Both the position numbers and the translations under genes were made by a program. Positions 11,883 to 22,115 of a stretch of 64,000 nucleotides of DNA are shown here, piece by piece. Each line of letters begins with the position of its first letter. Positions within the stretch are counted from its first letter, which is position 1. This DNA is from Anagrus nilaparvatae (lineage: Eukaryota; Arthropoda; Insecta; Hymenoptera; Mymaridae), in contig JAKSXM010000272.1 of NCBI GenBank assembly GCA_022575985.1, positions 2,728,001 through 2,792,000 on the forward strand, read 5' to 3'. Under the pieces are notes generated by a model. It worked only from the letters and a program-made list of their open reading frames with translations. It ran no database searches and had not been told where the DNA came from.

Positions 11883-12242
11883 AAAAAGAGAGTCAATAAG
11901 TGCTGTGTTATAAATTGTATAAACAATACAAATAATGTTGATAGCGATACTGTTTTTCATCGAATTTCTTCTGGAAATAGTCATTTTCATCATCTTGCTG
12001 CTAGAAGAAATAAGTGGCTTATCTTTTTACATATAAAAAAGCTAGTATAATTTAATTTGAAAATTTAAATTAATGATTTGTTTTTAAGTAATTTTTAATG
12101 CGTTGCAGTAGTGATGTCACTCCTTGGGTCCCAAAAGGTTGTGATAGAATCTGTAGCAAGCATTTTGTAAGAAATAAAAAATCAGATGATTCGAGAAGCC
12201 CAAGCAACAACCCAACTATATTTCCTAAAATCTATAATAAAT
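11883..12242 (+). CDS. THAP-type zinc finger, two exons, left end of composite element
   Basis: A C2CH THAP domain split by a short intron. Exon 1 (frame open 11883-12047) has KCCVINC for the first zinc ligands, VFHRI, and RRNKWL with the conserved Trp. Exon 2 begins after the acceptor 'ttgcag' ending at 12108 and has RICSKHFV, the C-x2-H ligand pair, then NNPTIFPKIYNK, matching the conserved 'PT.F' end of THAP domains. A GTAAGA donor at 12243 suggests further exons. The exact intron 1 donor is unclear: 'aa|gtggct' near 12012 restores phase but trims the domain. An upstream ATG at 11858 is out of phase by one base, so the gene may be broken at its start. THAP domains bind DNA in P-element transposases and in host factors. 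No downstream transposase exon was recognised. Confidence 0.7.
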
Positions 12243-14272
12243 GTAAGATTAAGGGCCAGTTCTAGTAAACAAAAACAACAAAAGGGTTCTGTTTGTAAAC
12301 AAACCCAAGTATTACTAAATCACTTTTGGTAATCTTCAATTAAATATAAAAACTGTTATCACATATCCTAATTTAGCTTATTTATTCTCCAATTGTTAAA
12401 TTTTATTTTTCTTGCATTACATATTTCATACTTTTTGCTATCCTGCTGTTTTTTTCTTTTTGTAATCTTCTTTGCATTAATATAATTAATTATTGCATTT
12501 TTTTGTATACGGAAAATATGATTATTTGCTACACATAAGAAATTTGGTTTATTTGGTTCAAATTAAGAAAACTTTCCTTAAAGTTTACCATCTTCGATCT
12601 CATAAACGTTTTTAATTTGTTGACCATTTTGAGGTCATTTTTCATTGTTAGAAAATCTAAGCATCAAATCGCCTGTATATTTAAAAATTTTTGACTGCTT
12701 TCAGTTGCTTCTGGTGAAGGATAAAGTATACAGGTGACAGACCTTACAAATGTAATCATCTGAAAGGTCTTTTACATGTTTGAATTTATTAATTTAAGCA
12801 TGTACCGCATTTGTAAGATATTTCACCTGTATAAATTTTTCCATGCATGTTCAATTTTTCTAAGTTATTATAATTTAGATAATTCCTATATAACATTTTT
12901 TACAACTTAAAATTTTGAAGAATAGTAATTTTGTCTTCTGTAAATTTGGCTTTTATAACACCTTAGATAATGCTGCTGTTTGGTTTCTTCCTAAAAACAA
13001 AATTAATTTTTTATCAATATAACATGCTAATACTATTTTGAAAAATTATTTATTTGTGCTTACATTCTCATCAATATATTCCATGCCAAAATTATGTAAA
13101 ATTTGTGCATTATGTTTAATACTAATTTTAAAAAAAAATTTGCTCCGCAATAATTAAAGAAAGATCTGAACATTTGTTATTAAAAACAATAATTTGCTGA
13201 TACGCCTTTTTGAAAATTAAAATAATAAAGCACTTCTAAAAGCAATTCATAAGAAAAGTCTGATCAATTTTTTGCAACTTTAAAAAGATTATGACTTAGC
13301 GTCCAATACTAATGCTCCTTTGTCACTTAAAGATTTAATTAAATAATAAATTAATTCTGGCAGATGATGTATTCCTGATACTCTAACCAATCTTTATGGA
13401 ATAATGTTTTTTTTAAAATAGGCACTAATACATGCAACAAATATTCTTTAAATATTTCAGTCGATATATCTAAGGGTGCAGCTAAAAATGTTCTTAGATT
13501 CCAATACTTATTGAGAATCGTAATCACTTATATCATCATTAGCTTTGCGAAAACTGTCATTTCCATATAAATTTTTTAACTGATGTGCCTTGGATTAACA
13601 AAACCCAGGTCTTACATCTTTGTCAAGCACCATATTATCTTCTTTTGCATCAGCTTTTATTATATCAAGTTCAGAATATCTCATCTCTTAACTAAAATTG
13701 GTACTAATCTATTTAAATAATTTGAAAGCTTCTTTGAAAATTTGTTGTAGATCCATTATTTATAACTGAAATTTAAAAGCTTCTAAAGCAACAAATTCAT
13801 CTAGAACTTCAGTTCTTGTTAACTAATTTTAAATTAATTTGTCTGTGCAAACTTCTAATAACATTACTATTACCCTGCAAATATTTTTTCTTACACCTGG
13901 ATTTTCAACAGTGGTTAAATGAAAAGAATTTCTAAAAAACTATCTATGTAGATCATAAGAGCTTGCTTTCGGTTCACTATTTTTTTAATACATGCAATAA
14001 CAGATCTGATTTTATGAGATTATTGTTTAAAAAAATGGAAAAATTTTAGAATGAAAACATCTAAAGGAGGATATAAACCACCTAAGTCTAAATGTTCCAA
14101 AGAATCTTCGACAATTGTTTCTGAAGTTCCAAATGCACCTTTGCATACATTATAATCTTGTGAGTCGAGCATTTGACAAAAAGCTTGTAATATAATTCAG
14201 TCTAATACAATAATTAAGTCCACGTTGTTAAGTCAGCTAAAAAAATTCAAAATTGTTTAACTGTTCAAAACT
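12243..14272. other. decayed sequence, mostly minus-strand coding remnants
   Basis: No long frame, but the minus strand has patches that read like protein between stops, for example GAFGTSETIVEDSLEHLDL then LGGLYPPLDVFILKFFHFF near 14020-14140, and SLSDKGALVLDAKS near 13300-13340. They appear to continue the frames at 14273-14932. Around 12725-12850 two short zinc-finger-linker-like pieces face each other. I could not identify a protein. Confidence 0.4.
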
Positions 14273-14932
14273 TTATGAATAAATAAAATTACCTTTTGAT
14301 GAAATAGTTGTTATTAAAATCCCAGCTGCAGCACGTATTTGGGCTTTCAAATCTCCAATAGCTGACAAACTTTCTTGCTTAATAAGATCTGTGACTTCAA
14401 GAAGAAATTTATGATAATATTCTCTAACGTTATTTTTTAACATTAAACAACTTAAAGAACATCGTTGGTTCATCTTTAAAGAAGTTTAACAAATTAAAAT
14501 TAATTTTTGAAAATATTTAACTATATATAATAATTATTTTATAATATACCTTCTGATTTTAGTTTAGTTAAAACAAAGATGAGATAATTGTTTAAATCTG
14601 AAAGTTTATCAAGTTCTGACCAAGGAGGCCTGGTTGGATGATGCCATTTTGTTTGTTGAAAAAATCCCAATTTAGCTTCAATAACTATTTCACAATCTGT
14701 CAAGTTATATTTTTATATAAATTCTAATTTATTTTTAATATTTTTGAGCTGGCTTTGTGATGTTGAACTTTTTAAAGTATATATAAACAAATTTATAGTC
14801 TCAAAGCAGTAGTATGCTAACCTCGAAAATATAATATAGTATTTTAGCATAACTTTTTCAAAAACTTTTTTATCTTCATAATCACTGGTTAAGTCCTAGA
14901 CCTTTTGACAAATTGAAACGTACAGAGTTTTC
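14273..14932 (-). pseudogene. decayed multi-exon coding sequence, unidentified
   Basis: Two open stretches on the minus strand look like successive exons. The upstream one (about 14932 to 14555) reads TSDYEDKKVFEKVMLKYY ... CEIVIEAKLGFFQQTKWHHP ... ELDKLSDLNNYLIFVLTKL with two in-frame stops. It ends at a donor-like GAAG|GTATAT. The downstream one (14473-14273) follows an acceptor-like 'ctttaaag' and reads [18 protein letters not shown] then [16 protein letters not shown]. Composition is that of a soluble helical protein. The family is not recognised, and a host gene fragment or unknown transposase are both possible. Phase across the proposed intron does not join cleanly, in keeping with a dead copy. 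Confidence 0.45.
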
Positions 14933-15389
14933 TTTATTGAAATGTTATTTTTAAAATTAAAAAAAAGAAGATTATTAAATTTATTTTGTTTGTTTTCTTA
15001 CTTCAATGTGTTCTTTATGTAAGCTTTACGAGTCGGTACGACAGAAAACGACAAAACCGATGATCAAATGTAGTTATATTTTTTACAGCTTATTCAAGAA
15101 TTGAAAATTAAATAAGGACAAAAGACTACAATTTATCAGTAACTAATAATCCCCCAAAAATTTAAATTTATTCTTGTTCAATAATAATTTTATAATAAGG
15201 ATAAGTGGATGGATCATTTAGATGATTTATATCTTTTATTATTATCTTTTTAAAATTAAATTTTATTCATCGTCTTCTGCTTTTAAAACTGTACCATCTC
15301 ATACAGAAGAATTAGTAAAGTGGATAAAAGTTAAAAGTTACGCAAAGCATTTTTTCATAATTTAATCTTACAAGTATATATTTACATAT

Positions 15390-16281
15390 ACATTCCCATC
15401 TATACGTATATATCAATATAGAAGTTTGTTTACTTTTTTCTCGCTTGATATCTTTTTCCGAATAGCACTAGTGACTCCATCTTGCACCTTGCTTTGCATT
15501 TACACTACATATTGAAATTGTGGTTTTCCTGCTTTATCGACATTAGCATACTTTCTACCTTTAATGGTAACTTATCTTACTCCAAATAGTATTTTCTGCT
15601 TTACCTACAGCAACAAACTACTTACCATCAAGGGTAACTCTTTATATTTTTACTCTTTTTGCTATTTTTTGTTTCTCTTTTGCTTATATATTAAATTAAT
15701 ACATGCTTTTAAGTACTCTTCACCTAATAAATTGTATTTAAAACTCAATAAATTGAGATCATTTTTATTAATTAGCTATCACTGACCACTAAATAAAACT
15801 ATGACTTCAAATACTTGCTCTTTATGCAACGAAGAGGTTACCAAGCCTATTCTATGTGTTGTTTGTAATAAGCCGTTCCATGACACTTGTGGCTTATTTT
15901 CAGTAAAATCGTCTTCAGACGTGGAATGTAACCTATGTACCTCCTGTTCTCAACTACCTGAAGTGAGGAAGACTTCCTTCATAATTTTTTAAGAAATTAT
16001 TTATAAACTGTTTCCTCCTTTAACTCATCCTTTCACTTACCAACACTACAGACTGAATAATTATTATATTTTTTATTTTGAATTTATATATTATATTATT
16101 ATGTTTTTTCAGTTATTTTTATTCTTATTTTTTATATATTTATGTTTTTCATTAAAAATTTTTTATCTTTTTATATAATTCAACTTCATGTGCAATGTAA
16201 TTATGTTAAATCATATGTAATCTCAATTTTTTGTATAATATTTATACAATAAATAAATTAATTAAAAAAAAAAAAAAAATA
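15390..16281 (+). mobile_element. internally deleted retrotransposon derivative with poly(A) tail
   Basis: The stretch looks like a processed transcript: a ~400-bp leader, a short open frame (15801-15992), a T-rich trailer, 'acaataaataaa' signals at 16247-16259 and a 16-17 base poly(A) tail ending near 16281. The 5' boundary is a guess. Only the start of the first ORF is left, so it would depend on another element for mobility. Confidence 0.5.
15801..15992 (+). CDS. short PHD-like zinc finger protein, retrotransposon ORF1 remnant
   Basis: 63 codons starting at ATG 15801. The peptide has the ordered ligands CSLCNEE, CVVCNKPFHDTC and CNLCTSC, a Cys4-His-Cys3-like spacing as in PHD/treble-clef fingers found at the N-terminus of ORF1 in some CR1-like non-LTR elements. 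It ends a few residues after the last ligand, directly before the trailer, so the nucleic-acid-binding remainder of an ORF1 protein has been lost. It could be translated as a finger-only peptide. A host PHD protein fragment is a less likely alternative given the poly(A) tail. Confidence 0.55.
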   Translation: MTSNTCSLCNEEVTKPILCVVCNKPFHDTCGLFSVKSSSDVECNLCTSCSQLPEVRKTSFIIF

Positions 16282-17540
16282 AGCATGATCACCCTATGTG
16301 TCTAATACTTAGGTGAATTCGGGCTTAAAAAGTTTGTCAGGTAAAAAAATGGTGAAGTCCTAAAAATGTCCAATCAATTTGTGAAATTTGGTCCTCAGGT
16401 CATTTCGATGCCTCTAACATGTTTGTACTGAATGTCTGTGTGTAGGTATGTATGCTCGAAAAGGTGTATCCTAAAGATGCCAGAGCCTATACAATGAATC
16501 AAAAAAAGCTTTGGATGAAAAATTTCTAAATTTGACTAGTTAGGCCAGCAGGAAGTTAAAATTTATTTCATTCAGTCGTTGTTGAGTAATCACAAAAAAA
16601 CTATTTCAGATATGAAAAAATGATTGAAAAAATGCTAAAAAACATATTATTTTTTAATTTTAAGTTATGTGAAGGGTGTCTTATAACTTTTATCAATAAA
16701 AAGATAATGCACTTCGATTATTATATGAAGAAAATTATGTAACTGATTAAATTCAACCATTGGACACTTATAATCATCGCTATTTTGATAACCCACAAAT
16801 CCTAAAAAACAAATAAGATTAATTTTTTTTATAAATTAATTGATAAAAAATATTAAACCTATACTAATATGAACATCTAAATCTAAGTAAAAAATTATCC
16901 CCAGGTTCACTAGAAAACAATTCAACATTTATGAATTCTAAAACAGGATTTTTGGAGTTAATAAACCTTAATAAACTTTTAGTGACGCAGTCCAAAATAG
17001 CTAAAATCTGTTAAATAAATAAATGTATAGTAATAAAATAATATTATATACTAATAATAATAAAGAAGATAAATACATATCTTTGATAGTAATCAGATAA
17101 AGTACATAAAACACTCAATAAATGAATTTTGCAGTCATCATAGAAATTAAATTCTTTAGATTAATTAAAAAAATACATATTTAAAATTTTTATACTTATT
17201 TCAGATAATATAAATTGAACCTTTTTTCTTTTACATGTTTTCAATTCAATAAAGAATTTTAATAAACTTGAAAAAAATAATAACAAAATAAACGGCTATG
17301 AATCTAGCAGACAAATGCCCAACTGCAAAAAATGCTGAAAGTCTTCTATAGTTAAAATTTAAGCGCGTAATTTAAAAAAAACATTCTTTAATTTTTTTTA
17401 AAATGTGGATAAAAATAATAAATAGTCTTATAAAAATTTGTATACTTTTAATAACTTAGTATTATTTTTATTTTTAAAAAAGTTAATTAAAATAAAAAAA
17501 ATTATCTGAAATTTCTGCATTTGATTTGTTTGATTTGTTA
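16282..17540. other. no gene seen
   Basis: AT-rich. A mixed-composition patch at 16320-16560 may belong to an unrecognised repeat. No coding frame supported. Confidence 0.5.
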
Positions 17541-17544
17541 TTTG

Positions 17545-18064
17545 ATTGATGAGTTATCGTACCTGAAATAAAAAAGCCTTAGCCTTTTTATAATTTTTTA
17601 CAATTTTATAACTTTTGGAGTAAAATTTTGCCAAGTGTGAATAAGTTAAGTAAGTTAATAAGTTCACAACACATTGAAAAAGTTCCTGGATAAATTTATT
17701 TCCTTAATTTTACTAACTAAGCTAGTTCATCATAGGTCATTCCCATATACACTTCATCTAACTGAGTAAGTTGACCACTCTCAGAAGGCTTCTGATGATA
17801 ATTTACTTGGTTAAAACAAATATTTCTTGGATTTAATAATATTTGAGAATAAACTGAATTTAAAAACTTTTGTCTAAAGTATTTTTGAAAATTAAATTTA
17901 AAAGTTCTCAAAGAAAATAAAGGATTATGCTTATCAATTACTTTTGAGCATGATGAAAACCATTTAGTTTCTCCATAATTTCCATATTCGCATGAATACA
18001 TTTTTGGCGTAATTGATAAAATTCTATTCTTCAGGAAAGCAATTTTACAATAAAAAGTAACATT
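17545..18064 (-). pseudogene. glutamine-dependent NAD+ synthetase fragment, decayed
   Basis: The frame 18064-17717 ends in SGQLTQLDEVYMGMTYDELA, closely matching the conserved 'GQ..QTDE.DMGMTY.EL' block of the C-terminal synthetase domain of eukaryotic glutamine-dependent NAD+ synthetase. Upstream, SSCSKVIDKHNP corresponds in position to the conserved 'DCSSADINP' segment. After an in-frame TAG the match goes on (LVKLRK, then IHTWQNFTPK and LRLFYFRYDNSS near 17560-17640), with further stops. The enzyme normally amidates nicotinic acid adenine dinucleotide in the cytosol. Only about a quarter of the protein is present; the ATP-binding SGG motif and the glutaminase domain are absent. An acceptor-like 'tttatttcag' falls inside (read on the minus strand), so this may be a genomic rather than a processed copy. 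Confidence 0.6.
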
Positions 18065-18381
18065 TTATGCATAACAGGTATGTCCATATATACAAGGATA
18101 TCTTAAAATAAGAAAGAAATATACATTCGATAGTAAATTAATATTTTTTTAATTTTAACGACCTTTTACGAATGCAAGATTTTATATACTTTTAATCATC
18201 ATTATACCGCTTTTAACTATTTACATATGAAATACAATGTATTTTCATACTATGTAGAAGCAGTTTTTAAATAATTTTTTAAAAATACTAGATCTTTTTG
18301 TAAATAATTTTTATAAACTTTTTTAAGCTAATTAAAGCTTAAAGAAGCTAATTCTTGAAGAAAAAAAATGTCCATCATTTG

Positions 18382-18453
18382 GTCTCTAGGAAGGTTCGAA
18401 CTTCCAACCTTATGTTTTAGCCACATACGCGCTAGCACTTGCGCCATGGAGAC
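18382..18453 (-). tRNA. tRNA-like sequence, probably a pseudogene (anticodon position CTA)
   Basis: Folds as a cloverleaf: acceptor GTCTCCA/TAGAGAC with one C-A mismatch, D stem GCGC/GCGC, anticodon stem TATGT/ACATA with loop GGCTAAA, T stem GGAAG/CTTCC with loop TTCGAAC. It retains good A-box and B-box promoter motifs. The anticodon position would be CTA, which reads UAG, and the universal T33 is replaced by G. A functional tRNA is therefore unlikely; a tRNA-derived repeat head is the better reading. Confidence 0.5.
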
Positions 18454-18601
18454 GGACACTCCCTGAGACAATCAAACACACTTTTATCCTTCAAGAATGG
18501 CAACCATTAGGTCAAGTGCCTATGATAAGAAAGAAATTTTATACATTCGATAGTAAATTAATATTTTTTTAATTTTAACGACCTGGCAAAGCAAAAGCTT
18601 G

Positions 18602-18668
18602 GTGGTAGCAAGTGGTAGCGCGTATGTGGCTAAAACATAAGGTTGGAAGTTCGAACCCTCCTGGAGAC
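18602..18668 (+). tRNA. tRNA-like pseudogene, 5' part altered
   Basis: The inverted partner of the copy at 18382-18453. Anticodon arm and T loop are identical, the T stem has one mismatch (GGAAG/CCTCC), the 3' acceptor strand TGGAGAC is intact, but the 5' acceptor strand is replaced by unrelated sequence. Not a functional tRNA. Confidence 0.45.
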
Positions 18669-19240
18669 CAAATGATGGACATTTTTTTTCTTCAAGAATT
18701 AGCTTCTTTAAGCTTTAATTAGCTTAAAAAAGTTTATAAAAATTATTTACAAAAAGATCTAGTATTTTAAAAAAATTATTTAAAAACTGCTTCTACATAG
18801 TATGAAAATACATTGTATTTCATATGTAAATAGTTAAAAGCAGTATAATGATGATTAAAAGTATATAAAATCTTGCATTCGTAAAAGGTCGTTAAAATTA
18901 AAAAAAGATATCTTAAAATTTTAGAGATTTTAAAAGAACCGCAAGAACTTCCCTACAATGTAAGAGAGTGTCTGATTCATAAAAATGGTCTTTGCTGCAG
19001 TAACCACTATAATCTGCAAGTAAATTATAATACTTAAATGTAATAAATGAAATATATTTTTTTAGGTAAACCCTTATTTCAAGTTCAGGCCCACTTCTGG
19101 AAATTGCCTCAGCTTCCTTGCACGCTTGAATACTTTGTAGAGTTCTTCTTAAATTTCCTTAAAAATCCATAGCCCATTGATTTAAGTATATACTGCGATT
19201 GTCACAGATCTACCCATTTTAAAGACAAATCTAAAGTATA

Positions 19241-19980
19241 GTTTTTAAAAATATAATAAGTAATAAATTATACAGAATTTTAAGAAGTGACGGTACTTAT
19301 ATCTGATTAATCATTAAACCTTTTGTAGTTGCATATAGGAGTTTCAAAACTGGTGCAAGTTAGATAACACAATGCTTTCATTAAATCTTTTTGAATAATC
19401 AGTTATATTTTTACATGATTAAAAATAATATTGATTGTTCACTAAAAAAATTCAGAAGTCTAAAAACCATTAATATAAACAATAAACATGTAATAAGTTG
19501 AACTATTTTCAACGTACTGGAAATTTATATTTAAAATTGTTGTATTAACAAAAAAATTATAGAACACTCACAAAAATAAATTCTTTTTTTTTATAAAAAA
19601 AAGATTATCTATCTGCATATCTCATATAGTACATGCTACACATTTCTTTTTTCTGAATAGCGAATTTTGGTTTAAAATTATTACTACAATGTAAATAAGC
19701 TTGTTATAAATAAAAATTAACGTTTATTCTTGTGTCCTGTAATTCTGGAGTAAATTCTAAGCTTAGATTTGTCTTGCAAATACTGTATTTGCGATGAGAT
19801 AATCATTTGTAATTTTTTATTTGCATATAAAACGATAAAACATATGGGAAAAAAGCAACACGCCATTTTTATTTACGGTGGAAAACTATTTGCCTGGAAT
19901 GTGGACTGATAATAATAATGATAATAATAATAATAATTCGTTGTCAGTTGAGGATTGTTTTTGACACTTTTTTAATAACT
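19241..19980. other. no gene; AAT microsatellite
   Basis: AT-rich sequence. A short run of AAT/TAA triplets occupies about 19910-19936. Nothing else stands out. Confidence 0.5.
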
Positions 19981-20020
19981 AGGGGGCAAGCCCCCTGCGC
20001 GCTAAAGCGCGCCAACCCCC
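19981..20020. repeat. GC-rich double hairpin motif
   Basis: Two adjacent perfect stems, GGGGG..CCCCC and GCGCGCT..AGCGCGC, followed by CCAACCCCCT, in otherwise AT-rich sequence. A variant with the same order (CCCCCTGCGCGC, small loop, GCGCC, CCCCCC) occurs at 34144-34185. Possibly the terminal hairpin of a Helitron or another repeat; not proven. Confidence 0.5.
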
Positions 20021-20179
20021 TCAGATTATATTTTATGTTTAACCGAAAAGTGTTTTAATTCACAAATAAAAACAATTGTAAAGTGAGATGTCAATTTCAA
20101 ATAATGAACTTTTTTCATAATTTTAATAAACCTTTCATTATTTTTATTTTCAAAATTTATTAAAAAAAAAAAAATATTG

Positions 20180-21620
20180 CATTATTGTCCCTCGGTGCTA
20201 CGCACCTCGGGCCAGAATCCTTTTCATCCCTCAAAATAAATTTTTCTTCTGTTCTGGTCGGCGAAATTTTTTAATAGGATGACGAAATACTGGAATTAAT
20301 TTTCATGTTATTATAGAAATATAATTAATTTTCTATTAGTTCAAACATTTTTCATTAAAATTTATAATTATTTTTACAGTTTATATTTCAATTGAGCTTA
20401 AAACGACCTTGCTGGACAAATTATAAGGAAAAATTCAAAAAACTTTGATTTTCACTCTTGTCAATATTTCATTCTCAATCTGAGAACCTCTTCAGGACCT
20501 TTATTTTTTAGAAATAATTTTTTAATTTTACAAAATATGACATTCAATTTTCAAAAAGTTTATATTATATAAATTAATATTTACAATTAATTGTCTACAA
20601 ATTTGTATACAGCGCGCCGGTAACAGTACAGATCATCAATGAAACGGCCAATTAGATAAAGATGACGAAATTTTTAGGAGATTGTATAATAAAATAATTA
20701 TGGTATTTCTTATTTCTGTATTTTTTACACAAAATTTTATTAATAATTAAGTATTTTAAAAGATAATAAAAATTAGAACTATAATGAAATAAATAATGAA
20801 AAAATCAGCGCAACCAATCACGAATAAATTAGACGAAAAATTATGTCACATGAGTTTTTTAGAGATAGATAGTTACCTCAAGAAAAAAATATTTAATATC
20901 GCATCTGAATGGAATTACTGATTACTATACCTCGAACTAAATTTTTATTTTGTCCTGGACGGAGAAATTTTACACTTGGATGACGAAATACGCCAATGAG
21001 TTTTCATATATTATCATAAATAAAAACCAATATTATTTTTATTTTCAAAATTTATTTCAAGAAAAAAATAGATATCGTATCTGAATGCAAATATTGATTA
21101 CTGTCCCTCGGTGCTACGCACCTCGGGCTAGAACCTTTTTCAACCCTCGACATTAATTTTTTTTTTGTCCTGGACAGCGAAATCTTATAATAGGATGACG
21201 AAATACTCGAATGATTTTCATATATTATTTATGTCGCATCTACAGTTGTAATGTTTTATTATAGTTTAAATTTTTTATTAAAATTTATAATTATTTTGAC
21301 AGTTTATAATAATAAATTAAAAAATTAATATTTAAAATTGTTTTACAAATTTTTTATACAGCGCGCGCGGCTGACACTACAGAGAAAAAATGAATCGATT
21401 TATTAGATAAAATCGAAGACGAAATCTTTAAAATCTTTTGTATAATAAAATGAGAAAATTATTATATTTCTTATTTATATTTAATTATAATGAAAAATAC
21501 CCAAAATTTTATTACTAATTAATGAAAGATTCAATGATAATTTAATAATAATAAAAATTATTTAACGCGCGAGAGTATAGTGCTATTAAAATATTACAGC
21601 GCGTGCGCCAGAGTAAATCG
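20180..21620. repeat. two to three diverged ~900-bp repeat units with GC hairpins
   Basis: The palindrome CCTCGGTGCTACGCACCTCG occurs at about 20190-20212 and again at 21104-21127, each followed by the same series of cues: 'cctttttca.ccctc', 'gtcctgg.c.gcgaaat', 'aggatgacgaaatac', and a GCGCGC cluster near 20611, 21361 and 21543-21608. These are tandem, partly rearranged copies of one noncoding repeat. The segment at 20393-20540 is also present at 29510-29649. Confidence 0.6.
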
Positions 21621-21676
21621 ATGACAAAATTCGTTACATTTCAGTTTTATAGAGAAAGATACTAATAATTTGCAAA

Positions 21677-21879
21677 ATTCTGTAACCAACACGACAATCT
21701 ATAGTCATTAAACAATAAATTAAGAATTTTTTTGGTAAAAAATATTTAATTTTAAAGACTTTATTTTTCAAAAGGAACCTTTACTTTGAAAATAAATGAA
21801 CTTAGACTTTATATTTTTGCATAAAAATTTGCCTACTTATTGTTTAAAATATAATAAATGTCGTGTTGGTTACAGAATC
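21677..21879. mobile_element. 203-bp miniature inverted-repeat element
   Basis: Perfect 20-bp terminal inverted repeats ATTCTGTAACCAACACGACA (21677-21696 and complement at 21860-21879) around an AT-rich core without a frame. The target duplication is ambiguous. It lies just inside the right end of the THAP-ended composite unit. Confidence 0.7.
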
Positions 21880-21987
21880 ATTCATTTTTTTCAAAAAAAT
21901 GCATTTTAATTAGGTTTTCTAAATGTAAACAAAGCGGACGACATCTTGCTTTTGTTTATGGAACTGGCGCTTAATGGAAAAAATTTA

Positions 21988-22115
21988 ATTCTAACATCAA
22001 GATGAGGAAAATGACTATTTACAGAAGGAATTTGAGAAAAAACAGTATTGCTATCAACATTATTTGTATTGTTTATACAATTTATTATAAAACAGCACTT
22101 ATTGAATCTCTTTTT
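21988..22115 (-). pseudogene. THAP first-exon fragment, right end of composite element
   Basis: Reverse-oriented counterpart of exon 1 at 11883-12047. The frame reads KCCFIINCINNTNNVDSNT then VFSQIPSVNSHFPHLDVR, keeping the first Cys ligands with one extra residue between them (C-x4-C against C-x3-C on the left). It diverges before the RRNKWL segment, and the C-x2-H half (exon 2) is missing, so no complete zinc finger can form. It marks the inner limit of the right inverted end. Confidence 0.65.

Larger units (their letters stand above)
18110..18906. mobile_element. 797-bp foldback element carrying tRNA-like sequence
   Basis: Flanked by a 13-bp direct repeat GATATCTTAAAAT (18097-18109 and 18907-18919), a likely target duplication. 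Inside, ~300 bp at 18150-18453 are repeated in inverted form at 18602-18900. A 45-50-bp piece of the left end (from 'acattcgatagtaaatt') also recurs in direct orientation at 18541-18583, just before the inverted arm. This arrangement suggests template switching or a rearranged duplication. Both arms carry the same tRNA-like sequence. Confidence 0.75.
18078..19240 (+). pseudogene. exon-like coding frame split by a foldback insertion, unidentified
   Basis: Plus-strand exon-like frame beginning after an acceptor-like 'taacag' (18077). If the foldback at 18110-18906 is removed together with one copy of its 13-bp flanking repeat, the frame reads straight through the junction: PYIQGYLKILEILKE, then LPYNVRECLIHKNGLCCSNH, ending at a GTAAAT donor (19020). 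A second open stretch follows an acceptor-like 'tttttttag' (19065) with QVQAHFWKLPQLPCTLEYF and CDCHRSTHF, and one stop. Phase between the two does not join cleanly. No domain recognised. The opposite strand of the second stretch is also largely open, so strand is not certain. Confidence 0.45.

Noticed and set aside
18382..18453. Functional suppressor tRNA
   Set aside because: T33 missing, acceptor mismatch, duplicated inside a foldback with one arm damaged. Treated as tRNA-like only.
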